Made by a program: the position numbers and the translations under genes. This document shows, piece after piece, positions 27,419-36,727 of a DNA stretch of 64,000 bases. The DNA lies in NCBI GenBank assembly GCA_030432255.1, contig JAUIHS010000015.1:1-64000 (forward strand), read 5' to 3'. The DNA is from Phycisphaerae bacterium. GTDB taxonomy: Bacteria > Planctomycetota > Phycisphaerae > Phycisphaerales > UBA1924. The notes beneath the pieces are model-generated. The model saw nothing but the letters and a program-made list of their open reading frames with translations. It did no database searches and had not been told where the DNA came from. The number at the start of each line of letters is the position of its first letter. The first letter of the stretch is position 1.

Positions 27419-28546
27419 CTATTTCAGTTCCTCGGGAAGCTTCGCGTGCAGGAGCTTCAACTGTTCTGCCTTCGATCGTGGCATCACCAGTGTGGCGCGC
27501 TCCGTGTGCACGATGATCATGTCGTCGCACCCCAGTGCCGCGACGATGTGCCCCTTCTCGGCATTCACGATCATGCTGCGCGAACTCTCGTGCACCAGTC
27601 CCTCACCACTGATCCGGTTCCCGGAACCGTCCGCATCCAGCGTCTCCGCGTAGCTGGGCCAGCTGCCCACATCGAGCCATGTCAGGTCCATCAGCACCGT
27701 GCAGACCTTGACACTCTCAACCTCCGACTGCCGGCCCGCAGTCCGCGACTGCTCGCGCGTGGCGGGTTCCATGATCGCGTAGTCCACGCTGATCTTTGAC
27801 AACTCCGGGTACACGCGATTGAGAACAGCAGTCTGCTCATCCGTGCCCCACGCGGCGGCAATCTCGGCGAGACCCCGGTGCGATTCGGGCTTGTAGCGCT
27901 CCAGGCATCCCATGATCGTCGCCGCGCTCCACACGAACATCCCGCTGTTCCAGCCGAAGGCGCCCGATTCGATGTACGCCTGGGCCTTCTCGGCACTGGG
28001 CTTCTCGACGAATCGTTCAACGCGGAAGCCGAGATTGTCCGTCTTCTCAAGGGGCGCCCCCCGTTCCACGTATCCGAAGCCCGTCGAGGGGAACGTCGGT
28101 TTGATGGAGAAAGTCACGAGCCGGTTCCGATCCGCCTCGACCATATCGAAACCGATGGCAATCAGGCGTCGGAACTCATCCTCCGGTTCAATCAGATGGT
28201 CGGCCGTCAGGACGGCGAAGACGGCATCCGGATCCAGCTTCTGAAGCACCGCGGCACCGAAGCCGACTGCATTGACCGTGTCGCGACCCTCCGGCTCTCC
28301 GAGGATCTGTTCATCCTTCAGGTCTGGAATCGAGGCCTTGATCTCGTCGCGGTAACGCTCGTTCGTGCAGATGTAAACGTGCTCGCGGGGCACGAGTCCT
28401 TCCAGCCGATCCACGGCGATACGGAGCAGTGACACCCGCTCCTCGCCGCGATCGATGAATGGGACCAGCTGCTTGGGTTGAGTCTTCCGACTCATCGGCC
28501 AGAGACGTGTGCCGGCGCCGCCGGCCATGATCATTGCGTATCTCAT
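27419..28546 (-). CDS. manC: Mannose-1-phosphate guanylyltransferase
   Basis: This enzyme makes GDP-mannose from mannose-1-phosphate and GTP for surface polysaccharides. The 375-residue nucleotidyltransferase starts with MAGGAGTRLWPMSR, and has the PKQL pyrophosphorylase motif, LTADHLIEP with the metal aspartate, FVEKPS near residue 180 and WNSGMFVW. It lacks the cupin isomerase domain of bifunctional ManC proteins, so it is a single-function enzyme of the ManC/RfbM type. It precedes iscX by 10 bp. Confidence 0.93.
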   Translation of the reverse strand: MRYAMIMAGGAGTRLWPMSRKTQPKQLVPFIDRGEERVSLLRIAVDRLEGLVPREHVYICTNERYRDEIKASIPDLKDEQILGEPEGRDTVNAVGFGAAVLQKLDPDAVFAVLTADHLIEPEDEFRRLIAIGFDMVEADRNRLVTFSIKPTFPSTGFGYVERGAPLEKTDNLGFRVERFVEKPSAEKAQAYIESGAFGWNSGMFVWSAATIMGCLERYKPESHRGLAEIAAAWGTDEQTAVLNRVYPELSKISVDYAIMEPATREQSRTAGRQSEVESVKVCTVLMDLTWLDVGSWPSYAETLDADGSGNRISGEGLVHESSRSMIVNAEKGHIVAALGCDDMIIVHTERATLVMPRSKAEQLKLLHAKLPEELK

Positions 28547-28591
28547 CTCACCACTTCCAGATCACAGTCCATATTCCAGGTCCCGGTCGCA

Positions 28592-29263
28592 TCACGCGGC
28601 ACCGAACGTCGCCGCGAGTATCGCATCCGCCTCCACATCCCCCGTCATGTCTTTGACGACAAACTCCACCTTGCGCCGCGCATCGGCGGGCGACTCACCC
28701 AGCCGCACCAGCGCGTCAATGGCCTGCTGCGCCGCTGCCGAGTCCGCACCATCGGCGACCCCCGGCCCGGCTTCGATGCCTGCTGCGACCGTGTGCGTGT
28801 GCCCTGAGTCGAGGTAGGCATCCACCTTGCCGTGCAGTTCGGCGATGATGGTTTCCGCGAGCCTCGGTCCGATCTCCGGCATCTTCCTCAGTGCCTTCGC
28901 ATCACGCTGGAAGATCGCCCGCGCGACTTCTGACATGGGCAGCACCAGGGCGCGCAGCGCTTTACGCGTGCCAACACCCTTGACGGTCGTGAACAACTCG
29001 AAGAAGCGACGGTCATGCTGCGACTCGAACCCGATCAGCCGCGGCTGGAACGACGTGCCGCCCCCATGCTGCTCGAGGACCTGGATCGTATGCAGCGTCA
29101 CGACCGTGCCCAGTCGCTCAACCATGAGTTCAGCGAGAGAGGCCGGCATGAAGACCGCGTACGCGATGCCCATCACGTCGGAACTGTCGGCGACGCTCAG
29201 CGGTGAAATCGTCGCTCTTGTCTCTTCAATCGATTCGAGTCGCCCCGTGATGCGCGTCAGCAT
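28592..29263 (-). CDS. ruvA: Holliday junction branch migration protein RuvA
   Basis: RuvA binds the four-way junction and loads RuvB rings. The 223-residue protein has an N-terminal OB fold (MLTRITGRLESI), the helix-hairpin-helix pair (TTVKGVGTRKALRAL and LRKMPEIGPRLAETIIAELHGK), an Ala/Gly-rich linker and the C-terminal RuvB-binding domain (AIDALVRLGESPADARRKV). Its start overlaps the end of the acyltransferase gene by seven bases. ruvB lies 16.5 kb away, and no ruvC is in the window. Confidence 0.95.
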   Translation of the reverse strand: MLTRITGRLESIEETRATISPLSVADSSDVMGIAYAVFMPASLAELMVERLGTVVTLHTIQVLEQHGGGTSFQPRLIGFESQHDRRFFELFTTVKGVGTRKALRALVLPMSEVARAIFQRDAKALRKMPEIGPRLAETIIAELHGKVDAYLDSGHTHTVAAGIEAGPGVADGADSAAAQQAIDALVRLGESPADARRKVEFVVKDMTGDVEADAILAATFGAA

Positions 29264-30000
29264 GCGTCACCTTCCTCACTCGCGGCCACATCCTCCTCAG
29301 GCGGATCGCCAATCGGCCAGCCAGTCGCTTCCTGGAAGCGCCGGCGCAGGTCGGTCGAAATCTGGTCCGCCTTCAACGTCGCTGCACTGTAATCGACCGG
29401 CGGCAGAAACCGAACCGTCGAGCGACTTCGCTTCCAGAGTGAAGCCCAAGCCGGGTCCCCGTCAGGTGTCCCGGCAATCACCACGGGGACGACGATCGCA
29501 CCAGTCCGCCGGATCATCATGCCGACGCCGTGCTGGAAGGGAAGCAGGGTTTCACGCGGCCGCTCAATCTGACCCTCCGGAAACAGGCCGAGGACACCGC
29601 CATGGGCCAGGTGCCGGATCGCTTCACGCACGCCTGTGCCGTCGCGGCTGTTCCGGTCAACGAAGATCACACGACCGAATTCCCACAGCGGCCCGAGGAT
29701 CGGGAGCCTCATATCCAGAGCCATGACCCAGCGCACTTCGTAAGGCACGGCCGCCTGCAGCAGAATCGGGTCGACACCTGCGGTGTGATTCGCGACCACA
29801 AGGATCGGCCGGTCGCCGCGAACCGGTATGTGCTCCCGGCCCGTGACGCGAAGGCCGTGGACGAGTCGGGCGTAGATCTGCATGAATCGAAAGCAAACCG
29901 TGGCGCGAACATCGCCGGGCCGGATCTCCGGGTGGGAGAGCCAGTAACACAGCGCGACAATCGCAATGTAGAACGCCGCAACGACGCCAAAGGTCAGCAT
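29257..30000 (-). CDS. Lysophospholipid (1-acylglycerol-3-phosphate) acyltransferase
   Basis: The 247-residue membrane-associated enzyme has an N-terminal helix (GVVAAFYIAIVALCYWL) and the PlsC motifs: NHTAGVDP (HX4D), VIFVDRNSRDG, LFPEGQIERP (the FPEG motif), and a VVPVVIAGTP strand. It would acylate lysophosphatidate in phospholipid synthesis; another acyl acceptor is possible. The frame opens at 30138, but the ATG at 30000 sits directly before the first helix and leaves a normal spacer to the amidohydrolase gene. Confidence 0.88.
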   Translation of the reverse strand: MLTFGVVAAFYIAIVALCYWLSHPEIRPGDVRATVCFRFMQIYARLVHGLRVTGREHIPVRGDRPILVVANHTAGVDPILLQAAVPYEVRWVMALDMRLPILGPLWEFGRVIFVDRNSRDGTGVREAIRHLAHGGVLGLFPEGQIERPRETLLPFQHGVGMMIRRTGAIVVPVVIAGTPDGDPAWASLWKRSRSTVRFLPPVDYSAATLKADQISTDLRRRFQEATGWPIGDPPEEDVAASEEGDAC

Positions 30001-30055
30001 TGACAATATGTTAGCGAATACTTGCTTGTTCTGTCGCCGATTCGGGCCGCCTGTC

Positions 30056-30874
30056 TCACGGTGTCTGGCGCGACGGCGCAAGGGCATCGGTCCCGGAGCC
30101 CTCAGGCGCCTTGAGCCCGAGCAGCGCCAGCGCATCACGCTCGATCAGGCCGCGCAGGTCATCGCCGGGGATCGAGGCCCAGCGCGACGGCCCGTCGAAG
30201 GCATTGAAGCCAAAGATCCGCTCAGTGACGGCCTCGGGCGAGCGGGCGGGCCAGCCGGACCCGAAGAGGAGTTTCCGCATCACACCTCGTTCGTGCGCCG
30301 ACAGCAGGCCGTGGTGCAGATGCACCGTGCGATTGGCGAGCGTGCTGATTTCGGCATACGCATGCTCATGTTTGGCCACCAGCAGCAGGGACTCCTCAAG
30401 GTAAGCCGTCCCCAGGTCACCCAGCACCAGGCGAAGCGTCGGCAGCTCCCGAAGCACCTCGTCGAACAGGATCGGGTGAAGGAAATCCAGGACGCTGCCC
30501 GGAGCAAGGACCGACGGATTCGTCACCATGACCGGCATGCCGCGATCGGCGCACCAGCCCAGCAGCGCCATGCACCGATCGTGTGTGGGTCGACAGCCCT
30601 GATCCGCGGGCGAAATGGTCACGCCCTGCATGCCCAGAGCCTTGATGCGGTTGAGGATGTCGTCGAGATCTGGCGCAAGCGGATCCACGCCGGCGAACCC
30701 GATGGTTGGAGCCGTCGTGCGATGAACGACGTCGGAGATGTCATCCGGAGTCACGTGCACGCCGAGTCGCTCGGATCGATAGCCGTGCAGCAGTGCTACA
30801 TCGACCACCCCCGGAAATGCCATGGTGGCGTCCGTCTCCCCCGGCGCCAGAAATGTCGCCACATCAACCCGCAT
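30056..30874 (-). CDS. Amidohydrolase-2 family protein lacking the metal ligands
   Basis: The 272-residue protein follows the TIM-barrel layout of the amidohydrolase-2 family: strands ending in IGFAGVDP, MQGVTISPADQG, MPVMVTNPS and LRLVLGDLG, with a C-terminal KLLFGSGWP. In active members the N-terminus has HxH, the LVLG strand is followed by His, and the last strand ends in GSD. Here the N-terminal HxH is absent, the His is Asp (GDLG) and the GSD Asp is Gly (GSGWP). It is probably a non-catalytic or altered-function member. It is divergent from the gene at 31137; the 262-bp space between shows no clear promoter. Confidence 0.65.
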   Translation of the reverse strand: MRVDVATFLAPGETDATMAFPGVVDVALLHGYRSERLGVHVTPDDISDVVHRTTAPTIGFAGVDPLAPDLDDILNRIKALGMQGVTISPADQGCRPTHDRCMALLGWCADRGMPVMVTNPSVLAPGSVLDFLHPILFDEVLRELPTLRLVLGDLGTAYLEESLLLVAKHEHAYAEISTLANRTVHLHHGLLSAHERGVMRKLLFGSGWPARSPEAVTERIFGFNAFDGPSRWASIPGDDLRGLIERDALALLGLKAPEGSGTDALAPSRQTP

Positions 30875-31136
30875 GAGCCGGACTCCCGCGAAGCGTACAA
30901 TCGGCCATATGGTAGCCGGACACGCTCTGACGCACAGATCTGGTGGGCGGTTTCGACCAACCTTTGAGAAACCTCGTCACATCGGCCGGCCTCACCTCAA
31001 AAAACAGTGTCCAGCGACCATTCGTGCGACTCGGGGAAACCCGGAGCGTTGCCGCGAGTCCCAGTTCCTATGGGGTGAGCGGACCAGATCGCCGATTCTC
31101 CCCCCAGACAGGCCATCCGGCCACGGGAGTCCCAAC

Positions 31137-31913
31137 ATGCCCATCACTCAACATCTCGCAACCTTCCTCGCGGCTTCCCTCGTCGCGGGCGCATCGGCCC
31201 AGATCCGAACTGCAACGATTCCATCCGGAACGGTCCGGGGCGGGGCGACCGCCCCCTCAGCTGGCACCCCGACGGCATCTTCGCCGGCGCCGGTTGTCAC
31301 GCTTCCCGCGATCACGGGATCCCTGCACCACTGCTACTACGGGTGCGGCTGCTATCGAGGCCGCCACTACAGCCCCTGGTCCGGGTACTACTACGACCGC
31401 GGGCCCTGGTATGACAGGTCAGAGGACGCCGTGCCCAACGCCGGGCTCATCTATGCCCTGGAACCCGAGCAGCCGGAGCCTCTGACGACGGAGGAGCAGG
31501 CGCGGCGGGCGTTGACCCGCGGCAACTTCAACGTGGCTGCCCGCCAGTTTGCCGAGGTATGGGCCGAACAGGTCAAGGAGGAGGGAGAACCCGACCACAC
31601 GATCCAGCGACTGTGGGCGATCTCGCTTTTCGCGAATGGGCAGGGTGACAAGGGTGTCACCGAGTTGATGGAGGCATACGAGGCCGACCCAAGTCTCACC
31701 GACAGGCCCGTTTCGGGAGACACACTCTTCGAGAAGCATGATCTCCGGCGACTCGTTCGCCGCGCGGTCAGGGATGCCCATCGAGCGGGCACGTACGAGA
31801 ACTGGTTCCTGGTTGCTGTCCTGATGCAGGCTGAGGGTCGACACCAGTTGGCCACCCGAATGCTGGAACGGGCAGAGAGCGCGCGGACCTCCGAATCTCC
31901 AGCCAGTTCGTGA
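31137..31913 (+). CDS. Exported protein with Tyr/Gly/Cys-rich segment and TPR-like C-terminus
   Basis: The 258-residue protein has a signal peptide (LATFLAASLVAGASA, cleaved near residue 22). A Thr/Ala/Pro-rich linker leads to an unusual aromatic stretch with about ten Tyr plus Cys and His around residues 62-93. The C-terminal half is helical (ARRALTRGNFNVAARQFAEVWAEQ and later helices) and looks like tetratricopeptide repeats. No enzyme motif is visible. The ATG at 31137 is chosen because the signal peptide starts there. tpiA follows 63 bp downstream. Confidence 0.7.
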   Translation: MPITQHLATFLAASLVAGASAQIRTATIPSGTVRGGATAPSAGTPTASSPAPVVTLPAITGSLHHCYYGCGCYRGRHYSPWSGYYYDRGPWYDRSEDAVPNAGLIYALEPEQPEPLTTEEQARRALTRGNFNVAARQFAEVWAEQVKEEGEPDHTIQRLWAISLFANGQGDKGVTELMEAYEADPSLTDRPVSGDTLFEKHDLRRLVRRAVRDAHRAGTYENWFLVAVLMQAEGRHQLATRMLERAESARTSESPASS

Positions 31914-31976
31914 CCATTCCAACGGCACACTGGCGTATCATGCCCGGCCCTGACCTTGACTCGAAGGAGAGTGGCT

Positions 31977-32741
31977 GTGAGCAGACGTCCATTCGTGGCC
32001 GGCAACTGGAAAATGAACCTGAATCGCGCCGGGGCGGCCGAACTTGCTGGCGTTGTCGCCAGGGGGAGCGCGGAAGTCGGCGCGGCGGTTGAGTGTGCCG
32101 TCTGCCCCGCGTTCGTACACCTGGATGCGGTCCGCCACGCGCTCGAGGGATCCGAGGTCCGTCTCGGGGCCCAGGACCTCTACTTCGAACCGGATGGGGC
32201 GTTCACGGGCGAGGTTTCAACGGCGATGCTTCAGGATCTGAGCGTTCGCTACGTCCTGACGGGCCATTCCGAGCGCCGCCATGTGATCGGTGAGACGGAT
32301 GATCTGGTCAGTCGCAAGACGACGGCCGCGATCGGAGCGGGCCTTGACGTGATTCTGTGCGTCGGCGAGACGATCGAGCAGCGTCGGGGTGGGGAGACTG
32401 ACTCGGTCAACGAGCGTCAGGTCAGGGCTGGTCTGGCGGGGATTACCGCCGAGCAGATGTCCCGGATCACGATCGCGTATGAGCCGGTGTGGGCGATCGG
32501 CACGGGAGTCACGGCGACGCCGGATGACGCTCAGGCCGCCCATGCACGCATTCGTGAAGTTCTGGGCGAGGTCCATGGTGCCGAGATCGCGGCGGCGACC
32601 CGGATCCAGTACGGGGGATCGGTGAAGCCGGAAAACGCGGCATCGCTCTTCTCGATGCCCGATATCGACGGCGGGCTGATTGGCGGAGCGGCGTTGAAGG
32701 GGCCAGGCTTCCTCGAAATCATGCGGGCCGCCTGCACCTGA
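31977..32741 (+). CDS. tpiA: Triosephosphate isomerase
   Basis: This enzyme interconverts dihydroxyacetone phosphate and glyceraldehyde-3-phosphate. The 254-residue barrel has AGNWKMN with the catalytic Lys, GHSERR with the catalytic His, the AYEPVWAIGTG signature with the catalytic Glu, and the YGGSVKPEN and GGALKG phosphate loops. Several start codons are possible; the GTG at 31977 has AAGGAGA (31964-31970) at good spacing and gives the normal length. It precedes secG, a common pairing in bacteria. Confidence 0.95.
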   Translation: MSRRPFVAGNWKMNLNRAGAAELAGVVARGSAEVGAAVECAVCPAFVHLDAVRHALEGSEVRLGAQDLYFEPDGAFTGEVSTAMLQDLSVRYVLTGHSERRHVIGETDDLVSRKTTAAIGAGLDVILCVGETIEQRRGGETDSVNERQVRAGLAGITAEQMSRITIAYEPVWAIGTGVTATPDDAQAAHARIREVLGEVHGAEIAAATRIQYGGSVKPENAASLFSMPDIDGGLIGGAALKGPGFLEIMRAACT

Positions 32742-32822
32742 GGCCGGTTGGCTGCTAGAATCTCCGACCCACCAGATTTCTCGGGCCGGCTCCGGGCCGG
32801 CTGTTCTCCAAGGACGATGCTC

Positions 32823-33266
32823 ATGTTCATGCTTGCCCAGATGCCCCAGTTGGCCATTTCCGGCCTCGTGGTTCTCTTCCTGATCGTCAGTGTGCTGATG
32901 ATCATGGTGGTGCTCGTTCAGCGCCCGCAGGGTGGTGGATTGAGCGAGGCCTTCGGTTCCAACTCGGGTTCCGGTCACAGTGCGTTCGGCGCCAAGACGG
33001 GCGATGCGTTGACGACCCTGACGATCGGCGTCTTCCTTGCCTTCATCGTCATGGCGGTGATTCTGAACTTCGTCGTCACTCCCGGGACCGCGGTGGCCAA
33101 CTCGGGAACGTCGGCGACCAGCGAGAGCACGACTGAGACCGGCGAGACCGGTGCAGATGACGGTGCGGCTGACACCGGGCAGGCCGGGGATGACGAGGCG
33201 GCCGGGGATGATGCCGCCACCGAGCCTGAGACGACCGAGGATGAGTCGGCCGATGACGGATCGTGA
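32823..33266 (+). CDS. secG: Preprotein translocase subunit SecG with acidic tail
   Basis: SecG is the small SecYEG channel subunit. The protein has two helices (LAISGLVVLFLIVSVLMIMVVLVQ and TTLTIGVFLAFIVMAVILNF) around the conserved QRPQGGGLSEAFG...FG loop. This core fills about 90 residues. The remaining 55-60 residues are an unusual Asp/Glu/Ala/Thr-rich tail with no hydrophobic part. Two ATGs are close (32817, 32823); the second is better spaced from AAGGA at 32809-32813. Confidence 0.93.
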   Translation: MFMLAQMPQLAISGLVVLFLIVSVLMIMVVLVQRPQGGGLSEAFGSNSGSGHSAFGAKTGDALTTLTIGVFLAFIVMAVILNFVVTPGTAVANSGTSATSESTTETGETGADDGAADTGQAGDDEAAGDDAATEPETTEDESADDGS

Positions 33267-33365
33267 CGGCAGACCCGGGGGATTCTCTCAGACCAGGCGT
33301 GCGTTGCGCCCGGAGTCGGGTTGGTGTGGATCGTCCATTGAGTTCCCACGGCAGGAGCGCATGAC

Positions 33366-34256
33366 GTGATTCGCAGCATGACCGGCTTCGGCGAGGCATC
33401 CGTCCATCAGGACGGCGTGCATTATTTCCTCGAACTGCGCAGCCTGAACAACAAGTACTTCAAGGCCTCCATTCGCCTCCCGGAGGAACTTCAGGGGCTT
33501 GAGCCGATGCTCGAGTCCGAATTGCGCCGACGCCTCACGCGCGGCTCGATCGTTCTCATCGGCAAGTGCAGTGATACCTCTGAAACTGCCGCGTACGAGA
33601 TCAATGCTCAAGCCCTCGCGCGGTACATCGATCAGGTCCGGGCGACGCCCCAGGTGTCGGACGGTTCGATGAAGGTCGACCTGGGTCCGCTGCTCGCGCT
33701 CCCCGGGGTGTTGCAGCCCCCGTCAGATGAAGAGAACCGACTCGAACGAGCAAGCGCTGCGTTCAGGTCCATGCTCGATGAGGCCTGTGGCAAACTGATG
33801 GCGATGCGTCACAAGGAAGGCGAACTCCTCCAGGCCGACCTCATGACGCACCATGACGTCATCATGGACCGCCTCGGCCAGATCCAGGAGCGGGCGCCGC
33901 AGGTCATCGCGGATTACCAGGATCGACTTCAGTCGCGGATCGAGATGCTTCTTGATGACGCCGCGATCAAGGTCGAACCGGTGGACCTCATCCGCGAGGT
34001 GGCTGTTTACGCAGACAAGAGCGATATCTCCGAGGAACTCACGCGGCTGAGCGGTCACATGGGTCAGTTCAAGTCGCTGCTCGGGCAGGACGACGGACGC
34101 CCCATGGGCCGGACGCTCGATTTCCTTGCCCAGGAGATGCTTCGGGAAGCGAACACCATCGCGAGTAAGTCGGGAGATGCTGATATCTCCCGCGGCATCG
34201 TGGAAATCAAGGGCGCGATTGACCGGATCAAGGAGCAGGTCCAGAACGTCGAATAG
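33366..34256 (+). CDS. yicC: YicC family endoribonuclease-like protein
   Basis: The 296-residue protein shows all YicC hallmarks: MIRSMTGFGEA start, ELRSLNNKYF, the central acidic coiled segment, and the C-terminal EELTRLSGHMGQF..LL then GRTLDFLAQEMLREANTIASKS..A block. YicC proteins are reported stress-related endoribonucleases. The usual neighbour gmk is not present. The start is GTG at 33366. Confidence 0.94.
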   Translation: MIRSMTGFGEASVHQDGVHYFLELRSLNNKYFKASIRLPEELQGLEPMLESELRRRLTRGSIVLIGKCSDTSETAAYEINAQALARYIDQVRATPQVSDGSMKVDLGPLLALPGVLQPPSDEENRLERASAAFRSMLDEACGKLMAMRHKEGELLQADLMTHHDVIMDRLGQIQERAPQVIADYQDRLQSRIEMLLDDAAIKVEPVDLIREVAVYADKSDISEELTRLSGHMGQFKSLLGQDDGRPMGRTLDFLAQEMLREANTIASKSGDADISRGIVEIKGAIDRIKEQVQNVE

Positions 34257-34306
34257 GCGCTCGGGCACCCCGGTGGTGCAGATTCGTTACAGTCCTTCGG
34301 TAGGAC

Positions 34307-35350
34307 ATGTCGGACCAGACGCCAATGACACACGCTGATTCGGAGTGGTCGCCGCTCAGTCGGGACGAACTGGCGATCGCGCTGTCCTACTATGAACTGG
34401 GTGTCGTCTCCGAAATCCGGGACTTCCGCAAGGGTTCGCGCCGCGCTCCCAAGGTCAGGATCAAGACGGACCGAGGTCTGTTTCTGCTCAAGCGTCGCGC
34501 TCCTGGTCGGGACGATGCCGAGCGCATCGCGTTCACTCACGAACTGCAGCGCCGGTTGACGCACTCGAAGTACCCGCTTCCCCGGCTCATTCCGACGCGC
34601 GAGGGGAAGACCATCGTGCACATCAATGAGCGGTACTACGAGGCGTATGAGTTCATTCGCGGGACACCCTTCGACCAGGGCTTGCAGACGACGTACCAGT
34701 CCGGACAGGCGCTCGCGGCATTCCATCGAATTCTGAAGGAGTTCAAGCCTGCCTGGGAGCCGTCTGCCGGGCACTACCACAACGCCCCGGTGGCGGCTCA
34801 TCTCGGTGTCGTACCGGAGAAATCTCAGCGACTTGAACTGAGGGCAACGGTCGAATACCTGCGCGAGGCGTACATGGAGGCCGCGACGACCGTACGCCAG
34901 CACGGGATCGACCAGTGGCCTCGTCAGATCATTCACGGAGACTGGCATCCCGGGAACATGCTGTACCAGGGGCCACAGGTGGTGGCGGTCATCGATTACG
35001 ACACGGCGCGTCGGGGCCAGCGGATTCTTGATGTTGCGAACGGTGCGTTGCAGTTCAGCGTGACGCGCAATGACGAGGACCCCTCGAAATGGCCTGATGC
35101 CCTCGATGAGTCACGCTTGAAGCGTTTCTGTCGGGGCTATGATTCTGTGAAGGGCTGCGTCATCAGCACGGCGGAACTGGCGGTTCTGCCACACCTGATG
35201 ATTGAGGCCCTGATCGTCGAGGCGGCGATTCCGATCGCAACGACGGGGCATTTCGCGGGTATCGAAGGCGGAGCGTTCTTGCAGATGGTCGAACGGAAGG
35301 TACGCTGGTTGCAGGATCGTGTGGATCACATCCCGGAGATGCTCGCATGA
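34307..35350 (+). CDS. Phosphotransferase / aminoglycoside-kinase-like (CotS-type) protein
   Basis: The 347-residue protein has the APH fold: an N-lobe with KVRIKTDRGLFLLKR and a YEAYEFIRGTPF hinge, then the Brenner loop HGDWHPGN (residues 210-217) and the metal-binding IDYDTARRG. Such proteins phosphorylate small molecules (homoserine, choline, methylthioribose); the substrate is not identifiable here. The family also includes the spore-coat-like CotS proteins. The last bases overlap the next ATG (ATGA), so it is coupled to the PDZ-protein gene. Confidence 0.82.
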   Translation: MSDQTPMTHADSEWSPLSRDELAIALSYYELGVVSEIRDFRKGSRRAPKVRIKTDRGLFLLKRRAPGRDDAERIAFTHELQRRLTHSKYPLPRLIPTREGKTIVHINERYYEAYEFIRGTPFDQGLQTTYQSGQALAAFHRILKEFKPAWEPSAGHYHNAPVAAHLGVVPEKSQRLELRATVEYLREAYMEAATTVRQHGIDQWPRQIIHGDWHPGNMLYQGPQVVAVIDYDTARRGQRILDVANGALQFSVTRNDEDPSKWPDALDESRLKRFCRGYDSVKGCVISTAELAVLPHLMIEALIVEAAIPIATTGHFAGIEGGAFLQMVERKVRWLQDRVDHIPEMLA

Positions 35351-36597
35351 GATCAGCCACTGACCGCCTCTCGCATGTCCTTGTCCTGTCGATCGCCGTG
35401 GGCTTGCCGGGTGCGGCTGCTGCCGCGGGCATGGTGTTGCTTCCGAAGGATGAGGCGCCGGATGTCACGATGCTGACTCTTCCGGAACTGGTGAGCGAAC
35501 TCGGCTCAGAGTTTTTCCCGCGCCGCGAGGCGGCCCAGAAACGACTCCTTCTGAATCAGGATCTCTTTGAAGAGTCGGAACTCATTGAACAACTGGGCCG
35601 CGACGACCTCGACCCGGAGCAGCGATTGCGTGTTGAGCAGGCGTTGCGTTCGCAGTTCATGACGACGAGCCGCGCTGGTATGGGTGTGGGCTTTGCCCGC
35701 ACGCTGGATCAGACCCAGCGTCTCGTGGTCATCGAGCGTCTCATCGGAGGCTTCCCGGCGAAAGAGCAGGGGTTGCTCCGTCCGGGTGATGTCTTCGTTG
35801 AAGTTGGCGGTGATGTCATTACGGGTCAGAGTGCGCGGATTGCGAGCCACAACGTCGTCATCCGGATCATCTCCTACAACCCCGGCGAAGTGATCCCCCT
35901 GCGGATCTTCAGGCCTGAGGATCCGGATGCCGTGCTCAGCCAGAGCCTCATCACGCTGAATGGTGTGGCAGGTGAGTACCTCGATGTTCTCGTTCCTGTG
36001 GGTCGATATGAGGACCTTCAGAACCAGTCCAACCGACCGCCTGAGACGTTGACCGCAGGCTGGCGGGTGCGCATGGAGAGGCTGGGCGCTGCGCTGTGGG
36101 GGCCGTCAGCCATTCGGATCAGTGTCGGTGATGAGGACTGGGACGACCTCGCAGATCCGATGGGATCGAGGCGCGCCCCGTATCTCATGGCATCGCGCGG
36201 CCTCAAGGTCGGACTCTCGGGAACCTCCGGTATCAAGCGGACGAACATCGACGGCCAGCGTGCACTCACCATTCGCGCTCGCCAGGATGAAGAACGCGAG
36301 CAGATCGAGCAGTTTCGCAAGGTGCTCTCCGGTGAAGACGGAGGTGAACTGCTTGAACTCGTGCAGGGTGATCAGAAGAAGCACACCGAAGTGCTGACCG
36401 TCATCACGCAACTGGTCGAGTTCCAGAAAATCCGGGAAGAACACGAGGAGCAACTCGCTGCAGGTCCCGCGGACCTTCGCCAGCGAGAACTCATCGTCAG
36501 CGAACTGGCGAATACCAATCGCAAGATGGCGGAATTGCGGCAGCAACTCATCGGTCTGGTTGGTGACGCACCGCTCTTCGAACTGCGCAAGGAATAG
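35347..36597 (+). CDS. Exported PDZ-domain protein
   Basis: The 416-residue protein has a signal peptide (HVLVLSIAVGLPGAAAAA, cleaved near residue 26), a helical region with an FPRREAAQKRLL motif, then a PDZ domain around residues 110-200 (GMGVGF, VVIERLIGGFPAKEQGLLRPGDVFVEVGGDVITG). The C-terminal third is charged and coiled-coil-like (residues 300-410). No protease domain accompanies the PDZ. It overlaps the upstream kinase-like gene by four bases. Confidence 0.8.
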   Translation: MRSATDRLSHVLVLSIAVGLPGAAAAAGMVLLPKDEAPDVTMLTLPELVSELGSEFFPRREAAQKRLLLNQDLFEESELIEQLGRDDLDPEQRLRVEQALRSQFMTTSRAGMGVGFARTLDQTQRLVVIERLIGGFPAKEQGLLRPGDVFVEVGGDVITGQSARIASHNVVIRIISYNPGEVIPLRIFRPEDPDAVLSQSLITLNGVAGEYLDVLVPVGRYEDLQNQSNRPPETLTAGWRVRMERLGAALWGPSAIRISVGDEDWDDLADPMGSRRAPYLMASRGLKVGLSGTSGIKRTNIDGQRALTIRARQDEEREQIEQFRKVLSGEDGGELLELVQGDQKKHTEVLTVITQLVEFQKIREEHEEQLAAGPADLRQRELIVSELANTNRKMAELRQQLIGLVGDAPLFELRKE

Positions 36598-36727
36598 GCC
36601 CTCGAATCGGTTTCATTCGGCATGAGGGGCGCACCGGCAGTTGCCGCGTGTCTCTCTGTGGGCGGTCCGCGCCCCGTGCGTTTCGGGGTGGCACTCTCAA
36701 GGGCCGGCTTCGGGCGCAGGTCCGTTG

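Noticed and set aside
25954..27516. 520-codon plus-strand frame over the antiporter and iscX
   Set aside because: It has the Gln/Asp/Arg-rich composition of a shadow frame; the minus strand carries recognised antiporter and IscX motifs.
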